Shown one piece after another: positions 1 to 5,260 of a stretch of DNA of 7,865 bases. The position numbers and the translations under genes are program-made. Origin of the DNA: Bordetella parapertussis (GTDB lineage Bacteria; Pseudomonadota; Gammaproteobacteria; Burkholderiales; Burkholderiaceae_C); assembly GCA_945900695.1 (NCBI GenBank), contig CAMDJU010000117.1:1-7865 (forward strand), given 5' to 3'. Each line of letters begins with the position of its first letter. Position 1 is the stretch's first letter. Under the pieces are notes generated by a model. The model was not told the DNA's origin. It worked only from the letters and a program-made list of their open reading frames with translations, and ran no database searches.

Positions 1-429
1 CAGCGCCAAGCCCTGGAGCAGGCCGACATGGCCCTGAAAAAACTCGCGGCTCAAGCCCATGGTGAAACCTTGACCCATGTGCTCAGCGCTTGGGAGCAGC
101 GCGATGCCGCTTTGCTGCCCCCCGCTTCCGAGTTGGGTGCGCGCTTAGCCCCGGCTCAGCGCGGCCAGTGGGTCAAGGCCTTGTCCAGTCCCGCCCAGGG
201 AGAAGCCGAAACCGCTTTGCTGCGCATGGAAATCGCGGCCGAGTTGCCCAGCCCGGCTGCGTCGCTCGAAGCCAGGCGTCAGCTGCAGTTGGTGTTGCTC
301 ACGCGGCGCAACGATGCGCCACCGCACCAAACCTGGGCCAATGACGCGGCGCAAGCCATGTCTGCAGCGTTTGAGCCGGGCCAAGCACGCCGGCTGCAAA
401 ACGCCCTCAAGGTCTTGCTGCGGCGCTGA
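1..429 (+). CDS. DUF349-family protein, C-terminal part (partial at left edge)
   Basis: The frame is open from base 1 to the TGA at 427-429, so about 142 C-terminal residues of a longer protein are visible. The ATG at 28 is probably internal, because the frame stays open upstream of it and no Shine-Dalgarno sequence precedes it. The segment is alpha-helical and rich in Ala, Leu and Arg. Its stretch ALLRMEIAAELPSPA followed by EARRQLQLVLL resembles the tail of DUF349 proteins, where a conserved RxEI-x-A-(E/D)-(I/L)-P-(S/T)-P motif precedes RR-x-x-Q. DUF349 proteins are long helical repeat proteins of poorly defined function. In Comamonadaceae I recall such a gene lying convergent to lpxH, as here. 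The 3' end overlaps lpxH by 23 bases on the opposite strand. The family call rests on this short motif and the context; the N-terminal repeats that would settle it are outside the window. Confidence 0.68.
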   Translation, partial: QRQALEQADMALKKLAAQAHGETLTHVLSAWEQRDAALLPPASELGARLAPAQRGQWVKALSSPAQGEAETALLRMEIAAELPSPAASLEARRQLQLVLLTRRNDAPPHQTWANDAAQAMSAAFEPGQARRLQNALKVLLRR

Positions 430-1222
430 GGGGTTGTTCGGGCAGGGGCACACGCTGCCACTGCCCGGCTTGCAAGCGCAACACCTCCAAGCGTGGCGCT
501 GAACCGCCAGCCTGCCAGTCGCTGAGCACCCAACGCTCTAGGCCTTGGCCCATGCGGTGATGGCCGGGCCGGTGGGTGTGGCCATGCACCAAGGTATGGG
601 CCTGGTGCAAGGTCAAAGCTGACTCACAGGCAAGGGGGTTCACATCGGGCAAGGTTGTCAAGCTGTTCTGGCGGGCTTGGCTTTGGGCCCGCATGGCCCG
701 CGCTTGGGCCATGCGCTCAGGCAAGGGCTGCGCCAAAAAGGTGTTTTGCCAATCTGGGCTGCGCACCTGGGCGCGAAACGCCAGGTAATCGTGGTCATCG
801 GTACACAAGATGTCGCCATGGCTGAGCAGCAAAGTCCCGGCGCTGCTTTGCACGGTGCAAGGCTCGCTCAAGGCCTGCACACCTGTGTGCTTGAAAAACC
901 CGGGGCCGATCAAAAAGTCGCGGTTGCCACACAGAAAAAAAACGGGTTTGGTTGAGGTGCATTTGGCCAAGGCTTGGGCGCAGCTTTTCTCAAACACCCC
1001 CAAAGGATGGTCCAGCACATCGTCACCTACCCAGGCTTCAAACAAATCACCCAAGATGAACAAGGCTTTGGCCGGGGTGTGCGCCAGATAGTCCAGCCAG
1101 GCTTGTGCCGTGGCCGCGTCTGCGCTGTGCAAATGCACATCAGATAAAAAATCCACACAGCCCCAAGCCGTGGCATCGACCGAGGCCAGTGCCATTGCGC
1201 TTGCAGGGGTGGGTGTGGACAT
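407..1222 (-). CDS. lpxH: UDP-2,3-diacylglucosamine diphosphatase LpxH
   Basis: LpxH is a peripheral inner-membrane metallophosphoesterase. It hydrolyses UDP-2,3-diacylglucosamine to lipid X and UMP, the fourth step of lipid A synthesis. With the ATG at 1222 the protein is 271 residues (E. coli about 240). The metal-site motifs appear in order: SDVHL (D28, H30), LGDLFEAWVGDD (D59), GNRDF (N100), SHGDILCTDD (H135) and HGHTHRP (H213, H215). The segment around 148-185 (AFRAQVRSPDWQ to MRAQS) matches the LpxH helical cap. The C-terminal WVLSDWQAGGS resembles the E. coli VLGAWHTEGS ending. The extra length is an N-terminal leader of about 20 residues and a short tail. The frame also opens at a TTG nine bases upstream (1231); ATG is preferred, but neither has a clear Shine-Dalgarno sequence. 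It is the last gene of the minus-strand operon, 25 bases after ppiB, and overlaps the DUF349 gene tail to tail. Confidence 0.95.
   Translation of the reverse strand: MSTPTPASAMALASVDATAWGCVDFLSDVHLHSADAATAQAWLDYLAHTPAKALFILGDLFEAWVGDDVLDHPLGVFEKSCAQALAKCTSTKPVFFLCGNRDFLIGPGFFKHTGVQALSEPCTVQSSAGTLLLSHGDILCTDDHDYLAFRAQVRSPDWQNTFLAQPLPERMAQARAMRAQSQARQNSLTTLPDVNPLACESALTLHQAHTLVHGHTHRPGHHRMGQGLERWVLSDWQAGGSAPRLEVLRLQAGQWQRVPLPEQPLSAAARP
439..467. other. Strong hairpin at the convergent gene boundary
   Basis: CGGGCAG (439-445) pairs with CTGCCCG (461-467). After a G/A mismatch, GGCA (447-450) pairs with TGCC (456-459), leaving a five-base loop. The structure starts ten bases after the stop of the plus-strand DUF349 gene and lies inside the lpxH C-terminal coding region. 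No T-run follows on the plus strand, so it is not a canonical intrinsic terminator. It could still stabilise the 3' end of the plus-strand transcript or assist Rho-dependent termination. Confidence 0.45.
468..477. repeat. 10-bp perfect palindrome
   Basis: GCTTGCAAGC directly abuts the hairpin ending at 467. It lies in lpxH coding sequence and may be chance in GC-rich DNA. Its position next to the convergent junction is the only reason to list it. Confidence 0.35.
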
Positions 1223-1247
1223 GGCTGTCAAGGCGCAGCCGGGCCGC

Positions 1248-1754
1248 TCACAGGGCGAAGGCTTTTTCGATCACCACGTCTTGGACGGGCACGTCATCGT
1301 GAAAGCCCTTGCGCCCGGTTTTGACCGCACGGATGGCATCCACCACGTCATTGCCAGCCACCACTTTGCCAAACACCGCGTAGCCCCAGCCTTGGGGTGT
1401 GGGGGCGCTGTGGTTGAGAAAACCGTTGTCAGCGGTGTTGATGAAGAACTGCGCGGTGGCCGAATGCGGGTCGCTGGTGCGCGCCATGGCCACGGTGTAG
1501 ATGGTGTTGTGCAAGCCGTTGTTGGCTTCGTTGTCAATCGGTTCGGCACAAGGCTTTTGCTTCATGCCAGGCTCGAAGCCGCCGCCTTGGATCATGAAGT
1601 CTTTGATCACGCGGTGAAACACGGTCTGGTTGTAGTGTCCGTTTTCAACGTAGCTTAAAAAATTGGCCACTGACAGCGGGGCATGTTCGGCATCGAGTTC
1701 GAGCGTGATCACGCCGTGGTCTTGGATGTGCAGTTCGACTTGGGGTTGGGTCAT
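1248..1754 (-). CDS. ppiB: Cytosolic peptidyl-prolyl cis-trans isomerase (cyclophilin) PpiB
   Basis: This 168-residue single-domain cyclophilin has no signal peptide, matching cytosolic PpiB (164 residues in E. coli). Cyclophilins catalyse cis-trans isomerisation of Xaa-Pro bonds during folding. Active-site signatures are FHRVI (46-50, including the catalytic Arg), FMIQGGG (53-59), [17 protein letters not shown] (90-106) and [11 protein letters not shown] (122-132). Trp123 appears to occupy the place of the cyclosporin-contacting Trp of human CypA; this is inferred by eye. The start is the ATG at 1754, one base after the ppiA TAA. A GGTGA Shine-Dalgarno sequence lies within the ppiA end, so translation is probably coupled. 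It is a paralogue of the adjacent ppiA and probably co-transcribed with lpxH downstream. Confidence 0.95.
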   Translation of the reverse strand: MTQPQVELHIQDHGVITLELDAEHAPLSVANFLSYVENGHYNQTVFHRVIKDFMIQGGGFEPGMKQKPCAEPIDNEANNGLHNTIYTVAMARTSDPHSATAQFFINTADNGFLNHSAPTPQGWGYAVFGKVVAGNDVVDAIRAVKTGRKGFHDDVPVQDVVIEKAFAL

Positions 1755-1755
1755 G

Positions 1756-2448
1756 TTATTTCACCAGGGTTGCAGATTGAATGGTCACTTGTGTGCGTGG
1801 CACATCGGTGGGGAAGGGACCGCCAGCGCCGGTGGGCACGGCTTTGATGCGCTCGACCACGTCCATGCCGCTGACCACCGCGCCAAACACGGTGTAGCCA
1901 AACAGTTGGGGGGCGTTGAGCAAATTCGCACGGGGCACGTTTTCGTAGGTGCGCCCGCCGTATTCAAAGCGCGCCACCGGGTCGCCGTCGGGGATCAGAA
2001 CGGGGTCTAAAAAGGCGTTGTCACGCACGTTGATGAAAAACTGCGCGGTGGCGGAGTTGGGGTCGTTGGTGCGGGCCATGGCCAGGGTGCCCACGGTGTT
2101 GCGCGCACCGCCCTTGGACAAGGCCTCGCGCCCTTCGTGGGCCACAGGTGCACGGCTGGGTTTTTCGCGGTAGCGTGCATCGTAGCCGCCACCTTGCACC
2201 ATGAAGTTGCTGATCACGCGGTGAAACACCGTGCCGTCGTAATGCTTGTCGCGCACATATTGCAAAAAATTGTCAACCGTTTTGGGGGCTTTGTCGGGGT
2301 AGACCTCAACCACAAATTCGCCCATGCTGGTGGCGAACTTGACCCGTGGTGCAGTTTCGGCCACGGCCTGGGTCAGGCCCAAAGAGGCGCACAGGGCCAA
2401 CGCCGACAGGCCATGGACAAAGGGTTGGAGAAAAGTGCGACGCTTCAT
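1756..2448 (-). CDS. ppiA: Exported peptidyl-prolyl cis-trans isomerase (cyclophilin), PpiA type
   Basis: A 230-residue cyclophilin with an N-terminal export signal, predicted to act on periplasmic proteins. The leader has MKRRTFLQ, a hydrophobic stretch at about 11-27 and a likely cleavage after AVA (28-30). RRTFLQ resembles a twin-arginine (Tat) motif, whereas E. coli PpiA uses an ordinary Sec signal. The mature domain has FHRVI (75-79), FMVQGGG (82-88), [17 protein letters not shown] (124-140) and [12 protein letters not shown] (183-194). Compared with E. coli PpiA (190 residues) there is an extra loop of roughly 30 residues at about 149-181, between NAFLD and FGYTVFG. Its start overlaps the upstream TPR gene stop as ATGA, and the upstream bases are pyrimidine-rich with no Shine-Dalgarno sequence. 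Coupling to TPR translation is therefore likely. Cys20 does not sit in a lipobox. Confidence 0.92.
   Translation of the reverse strand: MKRRTFLQPFVHGLSALALCASLGLTQAVAETAPRVKFATSMGEFVVEVYPDKAPKTVDNFLQYVRDKHYDGTVFHRVISNFMVQGGGYDARYREKPSRAPVAHEGREALSKGGARNTVGTLAMARTNDPNSATAQFFINVRDNAFLDPVLIPDGDPVARFEYGGRTYENVPRANLLNAPQLFGYTVFGAVVSGMDVVERIKAVPTGAGGPFPTDVPRTQVTIQSATLVK
1761..1765 (-). promoter_or_regulatory. Shine-Dalgarno sequence of ppiB inside the ppiA 3' end
   Basis: On the minus strand GGTGA lies six bases before the ppiB ATG, within the last ppiA codons. It supports the ATG at 1754 and ribosome hand-over from ppiA to ppiB. Confidence 0.6.
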
Positions 2449-3074
2449 GGGGCAGAGGTGGAGAGTTTTAAAAGGGGTTGCAGCAGTTGCTGCTTTTGCG
2501 CCAAACCGAGGTTGGGGCGTGGGGCAATGGCCGTCGCACTGAGGCCAGGGTTGGCCCCAGGAAAGGTTCGCTGGGGGATGGGCGCTGAGGCATGGGCTTG
2601 TGCAGCCAATTGGTAATGGCGTTGCGCTTGGCGCAGCAGCACATCGGCCAAATTCTCATGGGCCAAGGCATGTTTGGGGTCGGCGCGCAAGGCGAGTTCA
2701 AAGGAACGCTGAGCCAGGTCGATCTCGTTGTTGGCGGCTTGCAGCACACCCAGGTTGTTGTGCGGTTCGGCCAGTTCGGGGAAGTCTTGGGTCAGCTCGG
2801 CATAAACCCGCATGGCGGGGTCCCGCTGGCCTTGGCGGGTGAGCAAGACGGCTTGCCAAAAACGCATTTGCGGATCGCTTGGGCGTTGGGCCAAATGGGC
2901 TTGAATCCTCTCCAGCGCAGCACCCACTTGGTCTTGGCGCATCAATTGCTCAACCAGCAAGTGCGGGTCGGTGATGATGGCGGGCGCTTGTGTTTGAGCC
3001 AAGCCAGCACCGCAGAACACGGCCAAGGCCAAGCCAATGGTTTGCAGCGCAGGTGGCCAGGGCAGGGGTTTCAT
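2445..3074 (-). CDS. Exported TPR-repeat protein
   Basis: This 209-residue protein has an N-terminal signal peptide (hydrophobic 10-25, probable cleavage after Ala26). It is followed by helical repeats of the tetratricopeptide type at about 37-70, 71-104 and 105-138, with a partial fourth at 139-152. The third is the clearest: AEPHNNLGVLQAANNE, then AQRSFELALRADP. TPRs mediate protein-protein contacts, so a periplasmic scaffold or adaptor role is plausible, but no specific function can be read. The C-terminal 50 residues are low-complexity, rich in Ala, Pro and Gln. It is the first gene of the minus-strand operon, and its TGA overlaps the ppiA ATG by four bases. No Shine-Dalgarno sequence precedes the ATG at 3074. 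Cys21 is not in a lipobox, so a lipoprotein is unlikely. Shared translation with an exported prolyl isomerase suggests an envelope function; that is inference. Confidence 0.85.
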   Translation of the reverse strand: MKPLPWPPALQTIGLALAVFCGAGLAQTQAPAIITDPHLLVEQLMRQDQVGAALERIQAHLAQRPSDPQMRFWQAVLLTRQGQRDPAMRVYAELTQDFPELAEPHNNLGVLQAANNEIDLAQRSFELALRADPKHALAHENLADVLLRQAQRHYQLAAQAHASAPIPQRTFPGANPGLSATAIAPRPNLGLAQKQQLLQPLLKLSTSAP

Positions 3075-3111
3075 GGGCGAAATGGGCAGGTGTCAGCCCA
3101 CAACAAAGGGC

Positions 3112-3141
3112 GTTATATATACTGCGGTCATTGTAGGTCAG
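3112..3141 (-). promoter_or_regulatory. Candidate promoter of the TPR-ppiA-ppiB-lpxH operon
   Basis: Read on the minus strand, CTGACC (3141-3136) serves as a -35-like box. It lies 16 bases from TATATA (3119-3114), or 18 bases from TATAAC (3117-3112). Transcription would start near 3105, giving a leader of about 30 bases. The AT-rich -10 stands out in GC-rich surroundings; the -35 matches four of six consensus bases. Confidence 0.45.
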
Positions 3142-3156
3142 TGTCAGATTTGACAC
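3141..3156. promoter_or_regulatory. Candidate operator: inverted repeat GTGTCA-N4-TGACAC
   Basis: GTGTCA (3141-3146), spacer GATT, and TGACAC (3151-3156) form a perfect dyad with 6-bp arms. It covers the TTGACA that would be the cysS -35 box and touches the -35 of the opposite promoter. A dimeric regulator bound here could affect both directions. I cannot assign it to a known regulator family. Confidence 0.45.
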
Positions 3157-3178
3157 CTTGATCGATAGAGCTTACCCA
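3150..3178 (+). promoter_or_regulatory. Candidate cysS promoter
   Basis: TTGACA at 3150-3155 matches the sigma-70 -35 consensus perfectly. At a 16-17 base distance lie TTACCC (3172-3177) or TACCCA (3173-3178), both poor -10 boxes. If used, transcription would start at or next to the cysS ATG (3184), giving a leaderless or near-leaderless mRNA. The strong -35 and weak -10 would fit an activated promoter, but a different promoter remains possible. Confidence 0.35.
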
Positions 3179-3183
3179 GACCC

Positions 3184-4560
3184 ATGACCCTTCGCATTCA
3201 CAACACGCTCACCCGGGCGATGGAAATCTTTTCGCCGATCACACCCGGTTTGGTGCGCATGTACGTTTGCGGCATGACCGTGTACGACCTGTGCCACTTG
3301 GGCCATGCCCGCTCCATGGTGTCGTTTGATGTGGTGCAGCGCTGGCTCAAAACCAGTGGCTACCAAGTCGAATATGTGCGCAACATCACCGACATCGACG
3401 ACAAAATCATCCAGCGTGCGCTTGACAACGGCGAGACCTTGCGCGCGCTGACCCAGCGCATGATCGACGCCTTGCACCAAGATGCCGATGCACTGGGCAT
3501 CGAGCGGCCCCAGCATGAACCGCGTGCCACCGACTTTGTGCCGCAGATGACCCGCTTGATTGGTCAGTTGGAAACCCAAGGCTTGGCCTATCGGGTGGCC
3601 AATGGCGATGTGAATTTCTCGGTGCGCAAATTCCCCGGCTACGGCAAGTTGTCGGGCAAGTCCTTGGACGAGCTGCATGCTGGCGAGCGCGTGGCGGTGC
3701 TCGATGGCAAGCAAGACCCCTTGGACTTTGTGCTGTGGAAAAGCGCCAAACCGCAAGAGCCTGAAGAAGCCAAATGGGCCAGCCCCTTTGGGCCGGGCCG
3801 TCCGGGATGGCACATTGAATGCTCGGCCATGGCCTGCGAGTTGTTGGGCCAGACCTTTGACATCCACGGCGGCGGTGCCGATTTGCAGTTTCCGCACCAC
3901 GAGAACGAAATTGCCCAAAGCGAAGGCGCCTCGGGCCAAACCTTGGCCCGCTATTGGATGCACAACGGCTTCATCAATGTGGACAACGAAAAAATGTCCA
4001 AAAGCCTGGGCAACTTTTTCACCATCCGTGAAGTGCTCAAGGTCTTTGATGCCGAAACCATTCGCTTCTTTGTGGTGCGCAGCCACTACCGCAGCCCCCT
4101 GAACTACAGCGATGTGCATTTGAACGATGCCCGCAACGCCTTAAAGCGCTTGTACACCGCGCTGGCGGCGGTGCCGCCCGCTCCGGTGGCGGCCATCGAC
4201 TGGCAACAGCCCCATGCCCAGCGCTTCCAAGCAGCGATGAACGAAGACTTTGGCACCAGTGAAGCCGTGGCGGTGTTGTTTGACTTGGCCAGCGAAGTCA
4301 ACCGCCACCTGTCGGCTGAACTGGCGGGTTTGCTCAAAGCTTTGGGTGGGGTGCTGGGTTTGCTGCAACAAGTGCCGCAAGCGTTTTTACAAACGGGCGT
4401 GACCCTCAGCGAGGCCGACATCCAAGCCCAGATCCAAGCCCGTGCCCAGGCCAAGAAAGACCGCGACTTTGCCACGGCAGACCGCATTCGCCAAGAGCTG
4501 GCGGCGCAAGGGGTGGTGCTCAAAGATTCGCCCACCGGCACCACCTGGGAGCGTGGCTGA
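3184..4560 (+). CDS. cysS: Cysteinyl-tRNA synthetase CysS
   Basis: CysS is a cytosolic class I aminoacyl-tRNA synthetase that charges tRNA-Cys with cysteine using ATP. The protein is 458 residues (E. coli 461) and complete. Visible landmarks are Zn ligands Cys29 (YVCGMTVYD), Cys213 (HIECSAMA), His238 and Glu242 ([12 protein letters not shown]); the HIGH motif as HLGH (38-41); NITDIDDKI (68-75); and the KMSKS loop (270-274, [10 protein letters not shown]). The helical anticodon-recognition part follows, ending in the family-typical [11 protein letters not shown]. The ATG at 3184 aligns with the E. coli N-terminus (LRIHNTLTR versus LKIFNTLTR). There is no convincing Shine-Dalgarno sequence; an AGAG 13 bases upstream is weak. 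It is divergent from the TPR operon and overlaps the next gene by one base (TGATG). Confidence 0.98.
   Translation: MTLRIHNTLTRAMEIFSPITPGLVRMYVCGMTVYDLCHLGHARSMVSFDVVQRWLKTSGYQVEYVRNITDIDDKIIQRALDNGETLRALTQRMIDALHQDADALGIERPQHEPRATDFVPQMTRLIGQLETQGLAYRVANGDVNFSVRKFPGYGKLSGKSLDELHAGERVAVLDGKQDPLDFVLWKSAKPQEPEEAKWASPFGPGRPGWHIECSAMACELLGQTFDIHGGGADLQFPHHENEIAQSEGASGQTLARYWMHNGFINVDNEKMSKSLGNFFTIREVLKVFDAETIRFFVVRSHYRSPLNYSDVHLNDARNALKRLYTALAAVPPAPVAAIDWQQPHAQRFQAAMNEDFGTSEAVAVLFDLASEVNRHLSAELAGLLKALGGVLGLLQQVPQAFLQTGVTLSEADIQAQIQARAQAKKDRDFATADRIRQELAAQGVVLKDSPTGTTWERG
4547..4551 (+). promoter_or_regulatory. Shine-Dalgarno sequence of the glycosylase gene
   Basis: GGGAG lies eight bases before the ATG at 4560, inside the last cysS codons (the W-E region). 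It supports that start and coupling to cysS translation. Confidence 0.55.
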
Positions 4561-5207
4561 TGCCCAGCAAACAACCTGCCATCAAAGTGGTCACTCCCGA
4601 ATACTGGGAGGAGGCCTGCAAGCATTTGGCCAAAAAAGACCGGGTGATGCGCCGCTTGATTCCTCAGTTTGGCGACGCTTCTCTGCAGTCCCGGGGGGAC
4701 GCTTTTGTCACCTTGGCGCGTTCCATCGTGGGCCAGCAAATATCGGTCAAGGCCGCGCAGAGCGTGTGGGACAAATTCGCCGTGCTGCCGCGCAAAATGA
4801 CCCCGGCCAATGTGCTCAAGCTCAAAGTGGACGACATGCGCGCAGCGGGTTTGTCGGCGCGCAAAGTGGAATACCTGGTGGACCTGTCGTTGCATTTTGA
4901 TGGCGGCTTGCTCAGCACCGCCCAATGGACCAGCATGGGTGACGACGCCATCATTGATGAGTTGGTCGCCATCCGTGGCATTGGCCGCTGGACCGCCGAG
5001 ATGTTTTTGATTTTTTACCTCTTGCGCCCCAATGTGCTGCCGCTTGATGATGTGGGCCTGATCAACGGCATCAGCCACAACTACTTTTCCGGCGAGGCGG
5101 TCAGCCGCAGCGAAGCCCGCGAGGTGGCCGCTGCTTGGGCGCCGTATTGCAGCGTGGCCACTTGGTATATTTGGTGCTCGCTCGACCCATTGCCGGTGGA
5201 GTACTGA
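4560..5207 (+). CDS. AlkA-like DNA-3-methyladenine glycosylase (HhH-GPD superfamily)
   Basis: A 215-residue cytosolic base-excision-repair glycosylase of the HhH-GPD superfamily, expected to remove alkylated purines such as 3-methyladenine. The fold is visible as the six-helix region with [12 protein letters not shown] (55-66), the helix-hairpin-helix with [15 protein letters not shown] (135-149), and LPLDDVGL (160-167). One of Asp163/Asp164, probably Asp164, corresponds to catalytic Asp238 of AlkA. The residue that is a catalytic Lys in bifunctional EndoIII/OGG enzymes (GVGRKTA) is Trp144 (GIGRWTA), as in AlkA, so the enzyme should be monofunctional. The C-terminus [15 protein letters not shown] is typical of short bacterial members. 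It lacks the N-terminal beta domain of E. coli AlkA (282 residues). ATG overlaps the cysS stop by one base, and accA starts 32 bases downstream. I leave the symbol empty because this short form differs from true alkA. Confidence 0.92.
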   Translation: MPSKQPAIKVVTPEYWEEACKHLAKKDRVMRRLIPQFGDASLQSRGDAFVTLARSIVGQQISVKAAQSVWDKFAVLPRKMTPANVLKLKVDDMRAAGLSARKVEYLVDLSLHFDGGLLSTAQWTSMGDDAIIDELVAIRGIGRWTAEMFLIFYLLRPNVLPLDDVGLINGISHNYFSGEAVSRSEAREVAAAWAPYCSVATWYIWCSLDPLPVEY

Positions 5208-5220
5208 GCACCCGCTCCGC

Positions 5221-5260
5221 TTCGACCCAGGAGAAAATTTTGTCGAAAAAAACTTTTCTC
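5221..5260 (+). promoter_or_regulatory. Potential hairpin or pseudoknot over the accA ribosome-binding site and start codon
   Basis: GAGAAAA (5231-5237) is perfectly complementary to TTTTCTC (5254-5260). Inside it TTTT (5238-5241) can pair with AAAA (5249-5252), leaving one bulged C and a loop of GTCGAAA. This stem includes part of the AGGAGA Shine-Dalgarno sequence and the first bases of the TTG start. Independently, TTCGAC (5221-5226) is perfectly complementary to GTCGAA (5242-5247), which is the hairpin loop. The two pairings interlock as an H-type pseudoknot if the inner A-U pairs open, or they can be read as alternatives, one with the Shine-Dalgarno in a loop and one with it paired. The stem is mostly A-U, so stability is uncertain. 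Confidence 0.4.
5229..5234 (+). promoter_or_regulatory. Shine-Dalgarno sequence that fixes the accA start
   Basis: AGGAGA lies five bases before a TTG at 5240-5242. It is one of the best Shine-Dalgarno sequences in the window and decides for TTG over upstream in-frame starts, which lie inside the glycosylase gene. Confidence 0.85.

Larger units (their letters stand above)
3088..3158. repeat. Distant inverted half-sites AGGTGTCA / TGACACCT
   Basis: AGGTGTCA (3088-3095) recurs inverted as TGACACCT (3151-3158), with 55 bases between. The second copy is the right arm of the GTGTCA-N4-TGACAC dyad, so the spacer has three TGTCA half-sites: 3091-3095 and 3142-3146 on plus, 3155-3151 on minus. The outer site falls in the 5' leader of the minus-strand operon. 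Confidence 0.4.

Noticed and set aside
1110..1658. 182-codon plus-strand frame over ppiB and lpxH
   Set aside because: It is the complement of two conserved minus-strand genes, with no domain or Shine-Dalgarno sequence.
2389..2448. PpiA (Cys20) or the TPR protein (Cys21) as lipoproteins
   Set aside because: The residues before Cys are L-A-L and A-V-F; neither fits a lipobox, which needs a small residue just before the Cys.
3118..3123. TATACT as a plus-strand -10 for cysS
   Set aside because: No acceptable -35 lies 16-18 bases upstream. The same AT-rich bases fit better as the -10 of the minus-strand promoter.
2592..3161. 189-codon plus-strand frame over the TPR gene and spacer
   Set aside because: The minus-strand TPR repeats and signal peptide are coherent; the plus frame is not.
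3172..4119. 315-codon open frame antisense to cysS
   Set aside because: It lies opposite the conserved catalytic core of cysS, has low-complexity His/Ala/Gly-rich content and no family signature.
4104..5078. 324-codon antisense frame spanning the cysS-glycosylase junction
   Set aside because: Both sense genes are well supported, and the antisense product resembles no family and crosses a gene boundary.
5135..5239. Upstream ATG extension of accA by 35 residues
   Set aside because: It overlaps the end of the glycosylase gene, has no match to AccA N-termini, and the TTG at 5240 has a strong Shine-Dalgarno sequence.
5246..5252. Seven-A run early in accA as a programmed frameshift site
   Set aside because: The run begins on a codon boundary (AAA AAA A), which is the wrong phase for the X-XXY-YYZ slip, and the zero frame encodes full-length AccA.
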